From Desulfobacterales bacterium (GTDB lineage Bacteria; Desulfobacterota; Desulfobacteria; Desulfobacterales; JAUCGF01): DNA of 12,005 nt. The notes below the pieces were generated by a model. It searched no databases, was not told the DNA's origin, and saw nothing but the letters and a program-made list of their open reading frames with translations. The stretch covers positions 2,645 through 14,649 of the forward strand of contig JAOZRC010000055.1 in assembly GCA_029940345.1 (NCBI GenBank), read 5' to 3'. Each line of letters opens with the position of its first letter. Positions within the stretch are counted from its first letter, which is position 1. Below, one piece after another: positions 1 through 6,519 of this stretch. Made by a program: the position numbers and the translations under genes.

Positions 1-60
1 ATTGAACTTTCAACTTTCAACATCGAATGAAAAAACAAATACTCAATTCCGAATATTCAA
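1..60. repeat. Left flank of the four-helix-bundle cassette, inverted copy of the right-flank repeat
   Basis: Bases 19-33 (AACATCGAATGAAAA) are the exact reverse complement of 514-528 (TTTTCATTCGATGTT), so the small gene is bracketed by inverted 15-bp copies. The surrounding bases (AACTTTCAACTTTCAACATCG) are further degenerate versions of the same word family seen at 440-530. Confidence 0.7.
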
Positions 61-428
61 CGACGATTTTTGTTTTTTTCGGCAGTTTTGATGCTCGTAA
101 AGAAAATCTTAATTAATTCTTCTGTTTCCTGTATAATATCATCTAGCAGTTTGGGTTTTTCGATAAGAGGTACACGCTGAATAAGTTTTAACCATCTTTG
201 GGTCTCCCTAAGTTCTTTTAGTGAGATACGAAGCTTATGGATAAAGTCCTTTGGAGACTCCGCTGCCTGGGCTTCACCATGATTCGGGTAAGCCGAAGTT
301 CCCGATCTTAACAATTGCCCTGCAACATGGTTGCCTACCCTGGTATTTGGCAACTGGTCAACAATTTTTATGATTCGCACCGAATACTCAAGCAGCCTCG
401 TTTCCAGATCATAGGTTTGTTTTTTCAT
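57..428 (-). CDS. Four-helix-bundle protein (S23 / 23S rRNA IVS-protein family)
   Basis: A 123-residue, almost entirely helical protein. Its pattern fits the four-helix-bundle family first known from ORFs in 23S rRNA intervening sequences: an aromatic/Leu-rich first helix (DLETRLLEYSVRIIKIVDQL), then a G-xx-V-A-GQLLRSGTSAYPNHGEAQAAES stretch near residues 34-58, then FIHKLRISLKELRETQRWL. That central segment (RSGTS..N..EA) is the recognisable family signature. Molecular function is unknown for the family; RNA binding is often guessed. The start ATG is preceded by a GGGGAAAGA purine stretch. It is not in an rRNA gene here. It stands alone, framed by short TTCGATGTT-type repeats, and sits downstream of and codirectional with the pha operon. 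Family call confident, function not. Confidence 0.88.
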   Translation of the reverse strand: MKKQTYDLETRLLEYSVRIIKIVDQLPNTRVGNHVAGQLLRSGTSAYPNHGEAQAAESPKDFIHKLRISLKELRETQRWLKLIQRVPLIEKPKLLDDIIQETEELIKIFFTSIKTAEKNKNRR

Positions 429-439
429 TCTTTCCCCGT

Positions 440-530
440 TTTCAAATTCAACGTTCGATATTCATCATTCCATTCGATGTTGGATGTTGAAAGTTCGATG
501 TTGGATGTTCGGCTTTTCATTCGATGTTCA
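440..530. repeat. Short tandem/degenerate repeats TTCGATGTTGGATGTT
   Basis: The 16-mer TTCGATGTTGGATGTT occurs perfectly at 473-488 and 494-509, with degenerate relatives at about 453-466 (GTTCGATATTCATC) and 520-528 (TTCGATGTT). They lie between the GAF gene and the start of the four-helix-bundle gene. Such runs are, from memory, a frequent companion of standalone four-helix-bundle genes in environmental bacteria; that association is recalled, not tested here. Confidence 0.75.
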
Positions 531-535
531 TCTTT

Positions 536-1582
536 TTAAAACCACATCCGATGACTCCAAATATCTTCTTCCAGCGCTTTTTTGTCCTCTTTGAGGATCA
601 TATATAAAGAAGCGTTTTGAATAGCCAGACCGCCCTGCTGCGCCAGTGCGCCGGCCAACATGATCTCATCTTTCGTAAAATCCCGGGATGTGCTGCTGTA
701 CAGTCGCATCACACCGATAACATCTTCTTTGTTTTTGATGGGTACGCACAGAATGGAAACGATACCCTCATCTTTTTTTTCTTCACGGTATTGAACGCCT
801 GGGTCCGTGGCAGCATTTTGCACCACCATCACTTTATCTTCCAGCGCACCAGCAATGCTTTTCTCAGCCGATATAGGTCCTTTTTTTAAATATTGTTCAC
901 TCAGACCAAAACCGGCGACATATTTTAGCGTATCCCTGTTTTCATCCAAAAGGCGAATGGACACCGCTTTGACTTCAAACGCCTCGGCAATTTCGGCTGA
1001 CAGGGAATGAAATATCGCTTTGATATCCAGCGTTGAATTGATATTGATCGCCAGTTTATGAAAAAGTTGGGTGTTGGCTCTGATCCGTCGCACCAGTCGC
1101 GCCTGTTCAATGGCGATGCCGCCTTGATCGGCCAAAGCGTTCAGAAAATCAATTTCATCTTTCTGAAAATCCCGGGGCGTATCCGTGTAAAGGGAAAGTA
1201 CGCCAATCGTCATATTTTTAACGATCACTGGAACGGTTAAAATGGACGCGATCCCTTCCGCCTTCTTGGCTGCATGGTGCTCCAGGCGCGGGTCCGATGT
1301 AGCGTCTTTAAAAGCAAGATAGCCGCCCTTCATAATCTCATCGACAATTTTGCGGGCTTTTAACGGGCTGGCGTGCAAATAGCTTTGAGACAACCCTTTA
1401 CGCGCCACGGGTTCAAAAACATCATCCTCTTCATACGTCAGGTATAAACACGCCGCCTTGCCGTTCATTGTATCAATTGCGCTTTGTACAATCAGTTCTA
1501 AAAGCTCCTCGCGACTCTGTGTGGTTGCAAACGCCTGGGTGACTTTGCAAAATGTTTTAAAATAATCCCCTTTATCAGTCAT
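536..1582 (-). CDS. Tandem GAF-domain protein in the PHA operon
   Basis: The 348 residues form two GAF domains and almost nothing else. GAF1 spans about residues 23-163 (core SILTVPVIVKNMTIGVLSLY, then the FLNALADQGGIAIEQARL helix) and GAF2 about 183-328 (SILCVPIKNKEDVIGVMRLY, then LAGALAQQGGLAIQNASL). GAF domains bind small ligands, cyclic nucleotides or chromophores, or mediate dimerisation. No kinase, GGDEF, HTH or PAS output domain follows; the protein stops 20 residues after GAF2, so any signal would have to pass by protein contact. The start is fixed by AAAGGAGATAAATAATG, where the phaC stop TAA and this ATG share one base. That implies co-transcription and translational coupling with phaC. 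No chromophore-type Cys is obvious. The ligand is unknown; a regulatory role in PHA metabolism is inferred from position only. Confidence 0.9.
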   Translation of the reverse strand: MTDKGDYFKTFCKVTQAFATTQSREELLELIVQSAIDTMNGKAACLYLTYEEDDVFEPVARKGLSQSYLHASPLKARKIVDEIMKGGYLAFKDATSDPRLEHHAAKKAEGIASILTVPVIVKNMTIGVLSLYTDTPRDFQKDEIDFLNALADQGGIAIEQARLVRRIRANTQLFHKLAININSTLDIKAIFHSLSAEIAEAFEVKAVSIRLLDENRDTLKYVAGFGLSEQYLKKGPISAEKSIAGALEDKVMVVQNAATDPGVQYREEKKDEGIVSILCVPIKNKEDVIGVMRLYSSTSRDFTKDEIMLAGALAQQGGLAIQNASLYMILKEDKKALEEDIWSHRMWF

Positions 1583-2859
1583 TATTTATCTCCTTTAGGC
1601 TTTACCGCCCCTTTTCCGGGGGAAGCCGTTTTTTTCGCAACTGTTTTTTTCGCAACAGTTTTTTTTGCGGTTGTTTTTTTTGTTACGGCAGACTTATCAG
1701 AACCCGTGGGCCGCCGTTTTTTCGCGGTTGTTTTGCGTTTGCGCACCACTTTCAGGGGCTGATCCCGCTTCATCAGCCAGTTCACAATTTTGGGTGTAAA
1801 CTCTTGTTGGCAACGTGAACTGACATAAATGCCGATATGCCCTGTTTTCAGTGACATATCCTGCACATCTTTACTGCCGACCGCCGCGGTGAGCTGATCG
1901 CAGGCGGCCGGCGGCACGAGATGATCATATATACCATAATAATTCAAGAGTGGCATAGTGATTTTTTTCAGATCAATACGGCGACCGCCAATCACCATCT
2001 TACTTTGTATTAGCAAATTCTTTTGGTAGCAATCCTTAGTAAATTGCCTGAAGGTTTCACCCGGTACGTCCGGACTGTCAAAAATCCACTTTTCCATACG
2101 CATGAAATCCTGAACAAACGCCTTATTATCGATGTTTTCCATAAAACCGACATACTTATCAATCATCAAGCGCGCCGGATTTAGCAAAAGAAATCCGAAA
2201 TTCATCATATCGCCCGGCATATTGCCGTAAGCTTTCAATAAGCGGTCCACATCCAGATTCTTCATCCAGACGTGCAAAAGGCCTTGATTCGTATCGAAAT
2301 TGGTAGGCGTTACCGTCGTAATCAGATTTTTAACTTTACGGGGATTGAGCGCGGTGTACATCACACAAAAACTGCCCCCCATACAGATGCCCATCAGATT
2401 GATCTGCTTGACCTTTTCCCGGGCCAAGATAACATCAACCATGTCGCCGATATAGCCATTGACATGATCATCAATCGTGAGATAGCGGTCTTTGCGAGTG
2501 GGATAGCCCCAGTCGATCATATAAAGATTGACACCGCTTTCCTGAAACTTTTCAACAACGCTTTTACCCGGTTGAAGGTCGAGCATGGTTTCCCGGTTAA
2601 TCAGCGCGTACACCACCAGCAGGGGCGTTTTAATTTTCTGAGCGCCTTTGGTTTTGTAGTGTTTCAATTTAACCCGGTCTTCCTGATGAACCACTTCGTA
2701 GGGAGTGGCGGCAATTTGGGTGTCTAATTTATCCAGCAGAACATCGGAAGCCTTTTCAACACGGGTTCGCGCTTTTTCAGCGTCTTCCGCCAAATTGGAT
2801 AATATGAGATTGACAGGGATTTTTCCGCCAGAGTGCTGATTCATTTGGCCTGATTTCAT
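1582..2859 (-). CDS. phaC: Class III poly(3-hydroxyalkanoate) synthase catalytic subunit PhaC with Lys-rich C-terminal tail
   Basis: Polymerises hydroxyacyl-CoA into PHA at the granule surface, together with PhaE. It has an alpha/beta-hydrolase fold with the PHA-synthase lipase-like box G157-I-C159-M-G-G (nucleophile Cys159), Asp312 in YGIYDHLVPP and His341 in KTGHIG. From memory, the Allochromatium vinosum class III enzyme uses C149/D302/H331; all three are shifted by exactly 10, so the core is full length and evenly spaced. Further family marks are LYMIDWGYP (112-120) and TVTPTNFD (182-189). The typical class III subunit ends near residue 365. This one continues for about 55-60 residues rich in Lys/Arg, with AKKTVAKKTVAKKT repeats resembling histone H1-like or PhaF-type tails. 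The RBS is GAGGA ahead of the ATG; Met6 is an alternative start. phaE lies 28 bp upstream and the GAF gene overlaps by 1 nt. Confidence 0.96.
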   Translation of the reverse strand: MKSGQMNQHSGGKIPVNLILSNLAEDAEKARTRVEKASDVLLDKLDTQIAATPYEVVHQEDRVKLKHYKTKGAQKIKTPLLVVYALINRETMLDLQPGKSVVEKFQESGVNLYMIDWGYPTRKDRYLTIDDHVNGYIGDMVDVILAREKVKQINLMGICMGGSFCVMYTALNPRKVKNLITTVTPTNFDTNQGLLHVWMKNLDVDRLLKAYGNMPGDMMNFGFLLLNPARLMIDKYVGFMENIDNKAFVQDFMRMEKWIFDSPDVPGETFRQFTKDCYQKNLLIQSKMVIGGRRIDLKKITMPLLNYYGIYDHLVPPAACDQLTAAVGSKDVQDMSLKTGHIGIYVSSRCQQEFTPKIVNWLMKRDQPLKVVRKRKTTAKKRRPTGSDKSAVTKKTTAKKTVAKKTVAKKTASPGKGAVKPKGDK

Positions 2860-2887
2860 ATATTTGAGTCCTCATAAGGGTTAAGTT

Positions 2888-3781
2888 TTAGTTTTGCCTT
2901 TCCAGCGCTTTTACCCGTTTTTTAAGAAGATAAATCTCTTTGTAAAGTTCATCCATATCCGTTTGCGTGGGGATTGGCATAGATTGAAGCAGGTCTTCCA
3001 CTATCTTATGGCGCGCCGTTATGAAATCACTCAACGCGCCCAGAGTGTCATATAAAGATTGGGCATATTCGGGAGATTGGAACAAGGTCATGTAATGGCC
3101 TTCCAAAATTTTAATCCACATCTGATAATACTCTTTGGATTTATCCGGCAACTTGCCTTCATCGGCCATCACACTTACTTGTTCCTGCAACACCTGAAAC
3201 GATTTTTCCATCGGTTGGTTTAAAAGATAGAAGAACTCGGCGGCAACGGACTGAAACTGGTTGAATTGATCGGTTAACAAATTCATCCGCTCCTGGTATT
3301 CGCGCGTCAATCCCAGTTGGGGAATGTTCAGAAACTGTTTAAACTCTTTTTCATACATTTTCTGCCAGGCTTTGAAAGCGTTTTGGCTCAGGTTCTCAAA
3401 CTTATAGGCCTGGGTGGATTTGCCGATTCGTTCCGCTTTTTGAAGCCATTGGTTTTGGATATTCAAAAAGCCGCTGATTCCGGTTTGCATCATCTTCATC
3501 ACAATATCCGGCAACACCGCTGCTGATTTAGAAAAGCTATCCATGCTGCCCGAATCGCTCATAGCGGAATACAAAGACTGCCAGGTTTTCAAGCCGGATT
3601 CCAAAGATTCATGCATTCCGCTTTTGCGGCCCTTGGGTGAGTTGGTTTTAGATGGCTGGGCGACGGTTTTGTAAACATCGGTCCACATTTTGCCCATGGA
3701 TTCAAAAAATGCGGTAGATGTTTTCATCCAGTCATCAAACTGAAAGGGTTGATCTTTTTTAGCCTGTTGTTCTGTATCCAT
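2888..3781 (-). CDS. phaE: Class III PHA synthase subunit PhaE
   Basis: The non-catalytic partner that activates PhaC in class III synthases. The 297 residues are helical and hydrophilic with no signal peptide. The N-terminus has the FQFDDWMKTSTAFFESMGKMW helix. The most diagnostic parts are IPQLGLTREYQER (153-165), the LFQSPEYAQSLYDTLGALSDF stretch (233-253) and the C-terminal PIPTQTDMDELYKEIYLLKKRVKALE (269-294), which ends as a short coiled coil. It is somewhat shorter than the roughly 350-residue A. vinosum protein, mainly in the middle. The start has a strong RBS (AAAGGAGGTGAAACATG). It is the first gene of the phaE-phaC-GAF operon. Together with phaC next door the identification is secure. 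Confidence 0.94.
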   Translation of the reverse strand: MDTEQQAKKDQPFQFDDWMKTSTAFFESMGKMWTDVYKTVAQPSKTNSPKGRKSGMHESLESGLKTWQSLYSAMSDSGSMDSFSKSAAVLPDIVMKMMQTGISGFLNIQNQWLQKAERIGKSTQAYKFENLSQNAFKAWQKMYEKEFKQFLNIPQLGLTREYQERMNLLTDQFNQFQSVAAEFFYLLNQPMEKSFQVLQEQVSVMADEGKLPDKSKEYYQMWIKILEGHYMTLFQSPEYAQSLYDTLGALSDFITARHKIVEDLLQSMPIPTQTDMDELYKEIYLLKKRVKALERQN

Positions 3782-3846
3782 GTTTCACCTCCTTTTAGTG
3801 TCTATTTGGTAACTCCTATCATTTTTTATCAATATATCTGAATATC

Positions 3847-3855
3847 ATTATATCA
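3847..3855 (-). promoter_or_regulatory. Extended -10 promoter element upstream of phaE
   Basis: Read on the minus strand this is TGATATAAT: a perfect TATAAT preceded by the TGn of an extended -10, 66 bp before the phaE ATG. The best -35-like word (TTGGGG) is poor and about 19 bp away, consistent with an extended -10 promoter not needing one. It would give a leader of roughly 60 nt. Prediction by eye only. Confidence 0.5.
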
Positions 3856-4117
3856 GAGCATCGCGCTTAATCCCCAAAAATTGATAGAGCATATCAAACA
3901 ACCCACGAGCTTTCAAGAATAGATTGGCCGAAAAGAAAAGGTTTATATTTTTTACGAACCCAGTGAAATCTGGCAGTCCTCACAACTGAAAAAGTAACCC
4001 GATTCGAATCACACGTATCAGAAATAGCAATGAAGGTTTTATTCGCTTTACAAGTCTATTTGCATTAGGATATAAAATAGAAAGTTGTTTCGTTTAAGGG
4101 AGGGAGTGAACGGTTAT

Positions 4118-4126
4118 ACAATAAGG
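4118..4126. repeat. Left copy of 9-bp target-site duplication
   Basis: ACAATAAGG, immediately outside the left terminal inverted repeat; identical to 4370-4378. Confidence 0.85.
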
Positions 4127-4369
4127 CACTGTACAGGACAAAAAATAGTTATCTTATCGGAATTCAGGAGGTATTATAGGAATTCATTGAGATCAGAGAA
4201 TTGAATATTTTGGTGAGCTTTGTGATCAGTTTCATTAAGTTTATCTCCTTTAAGGTTAAAAGCAGCACATCTTCATGAGAAAAAAACACAAAGCTCAGAT
4301 TATGTCAAGTAAATTTAAATGATTTCACATGATTAGTACCTTGATATTTCAAAATTGTCCTGTACAGTG
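4127..4369. mobile_element. MITE-like non-autonomous transposable element, 243 bp
   Basis: Perfect 15-bp terminal inverted repeats: CACTGTACAGGACAA at 4127-4141 and its exact reverse complement TTGTCCTGTACAGTG at 4355-4369. Directly outside both ends lies the identical 9-mer ACAATAAGG (4118-4126 and 4370-4378), as expected for a target-site duplication. Inside is an 11-bp inverted repeat (TGAGCTTTGTG 4214-4224, CACAAAGCTCA 4287-4297) that could fold the centre into a hairpin. There is no transposase or other convincing ORF, so it would need a transposase in trans. It sits in the divergent intergenic region between phaE and the flavoprotein gene and breaks neither. The IS family that could mobilise it is not identified; 9-bp duplications occur in several DDE families, for example parts of IS4 and IS256. 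Confidence 0.85.
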
Positions 4370-4378
4370 ACAATAAGG
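4370..4378. repeat. Right copy of 9-bp target-site duplication
   Basis: ACAATAAGG, directly after the right terminal inverted repeat; an exact match to 4118-4126. Confidence 0.85.
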
Positions 4379-4592
4379 TTAGAAAATTTGGACGGAGTGA
4401 ATCGGATATCCCTAGTCTGAATTGTAAAACTTTTGTAAAACCCAAGAAGTTACTTGTATTTCCTTAGTTCTTTTCTTAAAAATTCTCCTTTAAATAAATT
4501 ATTATTCTGATTGATTTCAATCATCATTTCCCAAAATAAAATTATGTCCAATCCGATCTTGTACATAATTAGCTACATGAGGAAACAGGATC

Positions 4593-4604
4593 GTAAACGT
4601 TTAC
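4593..4604. promoter_or_regulatory. Perfect 12-bp palindrome, candidate repressor operator
   Basis: GTAAACGTTTAC lies 25 bp before the ATG of the flavin oxidoreductase gene. A palindrome centred on CG and flanked by AAA/TTT is the shape of LacI/GalR-family (cre-like) operators. Its position would allow repression of transcription start or elongation. No regulator gene is in the window, so the binding protein is unknown. Confidence 0.4.
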
Positions 4605-4628
4605 AATAACCGGAACAGAAAGGCTTTT

Positions 4629-5714
4629 ATGGAACTTCCCGAACTAAAAATAGGCGATCTTACAAGCCGGCTACCTATTATTCAAGGCGGTATGGGAATT
4701 GGCGTTTCTATGTCAAGACTCGCATCCGCTGTTGCCCAAAAAGGCGGTATAGGCGTGATTTCGGGGGCCATGACCGGTATTGGCGAACCGGATATAACTG
4801 CCAACAGCACCCAAGCGAACCTGCGGGTACTTAAAAAAGAAATTCGTAAAGCCAGGCAAACGACACAGGGCGTTCTGGGTGTAAACGTTATGTTTGCCCT
4901 TACAGATTACCCCGATCTGGTCAAAACATCTCTGGATGAAGGTATTGACATTATCTTTGCAGGAGCGGGTCTGCCGCTTGACCTGCCCGGTTATCTGAAG
5001 AACGGGCATCGTACCAAACTGGTGCCAATCGTATCATCGGCCCGGGCCGCTAAGATTATATGTAAACGCTGGCTATCCCGCTTTGATTATCTTCCGGATG
5101 CCTTTGTGGTTGAAGGTCCCGCCGCCGGCGGCCATCTCGGATTTAAACCCGATCAACTGGATGATCCTGATTTTGCATTGGAAAAAATAGTGCCGGAAGT
5201 CATCAAGACGGTAAATGTGTTTGCCAATGACCGTAACCGACCGATTCCGGTCATTGCCGCCGGCGGCATTTATACTGGCGCTGACATCTGTCGTTTTTTG
5301 CAGATGGGGGTTGCAGGCGTCCAGATGGGTACACGTTTTGTGGCAACCCATGAGTGTGATGCGGATGACAATTTCAAGCAGGTTTACATTAATGCGCGTA
5401 AAGAAGATATGGTGGTGATTAACAGTCCGGTGGGGATGCCGGGTCGGGCGGTGCGCAACCAATTTATTGATGAAGTCAATGCCGGCCACAAAAAGCCGTT
5501 CAAATGTCCTTTTCACTGCATCAAACCCTGCACCCGTGAAACAAGCCCTTACTGTATCACACTGGCGCTGGAAAGCGCCCGCAGAGGGCGTTTTCGCAGC
5601 GGATTCGCTTTTGCCGGTAAAAATGCCTATCGGGTGGACAAAGTCGTTTCGGTCAGTGAATTGATTGATGAGTTAACGGATGAATTCAACCAGGCTGCGG
5701 CGAAAACCATTTGA
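4629..5714 (+). CDS. NAD(P)H-dependent flavin oxidoreductase, nitronate monooxygenase family
   Basis: An FMN-binding TIM-barrel enzyme of the nitronate monooxygenase/FabK (YrpB) superfamily, 361 residues. Marks: IIQGGMGIGVSMSRLASAVA (17-36, FMN-binding first strand), VLGVNVMFAL (82-91), FVVEGPAAGGHLG (159-171) with His169 in the catalytic position of nitronate monooxygenases, VIAAGGIYTGADI (208-220, phosphate loop) and VQMGTRFVAT (231-240). A Cys cluster near the C-terminus (C293, C297, C301, C309; CPFHCIKPC..PYC) is, from memory, seen in anaerobe members and might bind metal. The substrate cannot be set from sequence: nitronate oxidation, enoyl-thioester reduction and unknown roles are all possible. 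The RBS is a weak AAAGG. It is the only clear plus-strand gene, divergent from the pha operon, with a palindromic operator candidate ahead of it. Confidence 0.9.
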   Translation: MELPELKIGDLTSRLPIIQGGMGIGVSMSRLASAVAQKGGIGVISGAMTGIGEPDITANSTQANLRVLKKEIRKARQTTQGVLGVNVMFALTDYPDLVKTSLDEGIDIIFAGAGLPLDLPGYLKNGHRTKLVPIVSSARAAKIICKRWLSRFDYLPDAFVVEGPAAGGHLGFKPDQLDDPDFALEKIVPEVIKTVNVFANDRNRPIPVIAAGGIYTGADICRFLQMGVAGVQMGTRFVATHECDADDNFKQVYINARKEDMVVINSPVGMPGRAVRNQFIDEVNAGHKKPFKCPFHCIKPCTRETSPYCITLALESARRGRFRSGFAFAGKNAYRVDKVVSVSELIDELTDEFNQAAAKTI

Positions 5715-5764
5715 ATCCGGGGTATTCGCCGTTCTTCATATTGATGGGTCGATGTGTGTAAACC

Positions 5765-5971
5765 TTCTGATGTTTCCGAAACAAATGCTCCGATGCTTAA
5801 CAATAATCCGGTAACACCGCTTTTTGCCTGGTCCCTCTCTGGAAACTTTGATTTCCCAAAAACAGATTCTATCACTTCATTGCTTCCTGACAATCGCTCG
5901 TCCGGCATCTGAAACAGAAGACCATCCGGCAACAACAACTTATCCCTTATGCTAATTGTCTGAATCAGAAT
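5765..5971 (-). pseudogene. C-terminal transposase fragment
   Basis: The minus-strand frame reads QTISIRDKLLLPDGLLFQMP then DERLSGSNEVIESVFGK and ERDQAKSGVTGLLLSIGA. The block S-x-E-V-I-E-S-x-F-G-K followed by (E)xDQxKSGxTGLLL is, from memory, the conserved C-terminal part of a transposase type common in Desulfobacterota and other environmental bacteria. The Glu of the EVIES motif could be the last acidic residue of a DDE site (inference). There is no proper start, a stop lies at about 5972, and similarity fades after residue VSETSE near 5765. What remains is about 69 codons of a much longer gene, lying convergent to the flavoprotein gene's 3' end. Confidence 0.5.
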
Positions 5972-6045
5972 TTACAGGATTTTAGGCCCGATTTTGAAAT
6001 GGTCAAAATTATGTTCATTCTTTAATTCGGCTAATTCTGATTCAG
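5960..6045. repeat. 13-bp inverted repeat CTGAATCAGAATT, 86-bp span
   Basis: CTGAATCAGAATT (5960-5972) and AATTCTGATTCAG (6033-6045) are exact reverse complements. The left arm continues as TACAGGATTTTAGG. This resembles the CTGAATCAGGATTTACAGGATT-type dispersed repeats that, from memory, often flank GxxExxY genes. No such gene is present, so this may be a scar. Beyond it, 6046-6230 is AT-rich and I see nothing else in it. Confidence 0.5.
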
Positions 6046-6229
6046 GCATTTTTCAAATTATTCTGACCAAACCAGTTTTGAATCAATTTTAAAAAATCTT
6101 TCTGCAAGATTTTCACATCCGTCTAATATAATCCCACTATACTCTGGGTTTTAAAGGTTTCTTACAAAAGGTGTATCCGCAAGCATTGACAAATCACATA
6201 AATGCTTTTGCTAATACATTGATTTAGTA

Positions 6230-6515
6230 AGAAAAAAAATATGTAGTGCCATAATAAATGCACATAAAATGCCATTTATTGATAATTTTTCAGAAAGATG
6301 GGCTAAGATGTTTGTAATTTCTTTTTTAGACACTGATGGTAACATAATCAAAACTGTCAAACCTTTTGTTGACGGTACTACAGCCAAATTACCCGCATTC
6401 CTAAAACTTCTGAAACAATATTTAACCACACTACGCATACAAGACGCTGATGAGGTTCTTCTGGTTGCGGATGGTGCATCATGGATATGGGAAAGAATAC
6501 CCGCATTACTGAAAC
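6230..6515 (+). pseudogene. Internal transposase fragment (VADGAxWIW type)
   Basis: The plus frame (Met at 6269, open from further upstream) encodes FSERWAKMFVISFLDTDGN, then KTVKPFVDGTTAKLPAFLKL and DADEVLLVADGASWIWERIP. The VADGAxWIW..(I/V)PxLL block is a familiar transposase core in which the Asp is a DDE catalytic residue. In relatives it is followed by a DFYHAxEH segment, absent here. After IPALL the reading leaves the family (KQPLIPAPLVSFT, stop at about 6553). About 90 codons of an expected 400 or more survive. It is on the opposite strand to the fragment at 5765-5971, so I cannot say whether both come from one element. The opposite-strand reading of 6211-6515 is a shadow. Confidence 0.6.
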
Positions 6516-6519
6516 AACC

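Larger units (their letters stand above)
3782..4628. other. Divergent intergenic region phaE / flavoprotein
   Basis: 847 bp without a protein gene. It contains the phaE extended -10 (3847-3855), the 243-bp MITE with its target duplications (4118-4378), and the palindrome at 4593-4604. I looked for a small ORF with a ribosome binding site and for RNA genes and saw neither. The remaining 3860-4110 and 4380-4590 are AT-rich and otherwise unremarkable. Confidence 0.6.

Noticed and set aside
440..530. CRISPR-like array
   Set aside because: Units are 9-16 bp, spaced irregularly by only a few bases, and degenerate. There are no spacers of uniform length and no cas genes.
1620..1690. A-tract repeats in the phaC tail as programmed frameshift sites
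   Set aside because: A AAA AAC-like runs arise simply from Lys-Lys-Thr codon repeats. The zero frame is open to a natural stop coupled to the next gene, so no shift is needed.
2272..2727. 151-residue plus-strand open frame inside phaC
   Set aside because: Antisense shadow of a well-conserved gene with no ribosome binding site and no recognisable motif.
5073..5516. 147-residue minus-strand open frame inside the flavoprotein gene
   Set aside because: Antisense shadow; the plus-strand frame has complete FMN-barrel motifs.
5715..5760. Rho-independent terminator after the flavoprotein gene
   Set aside because: No GC stem followed by a T-run is visible.
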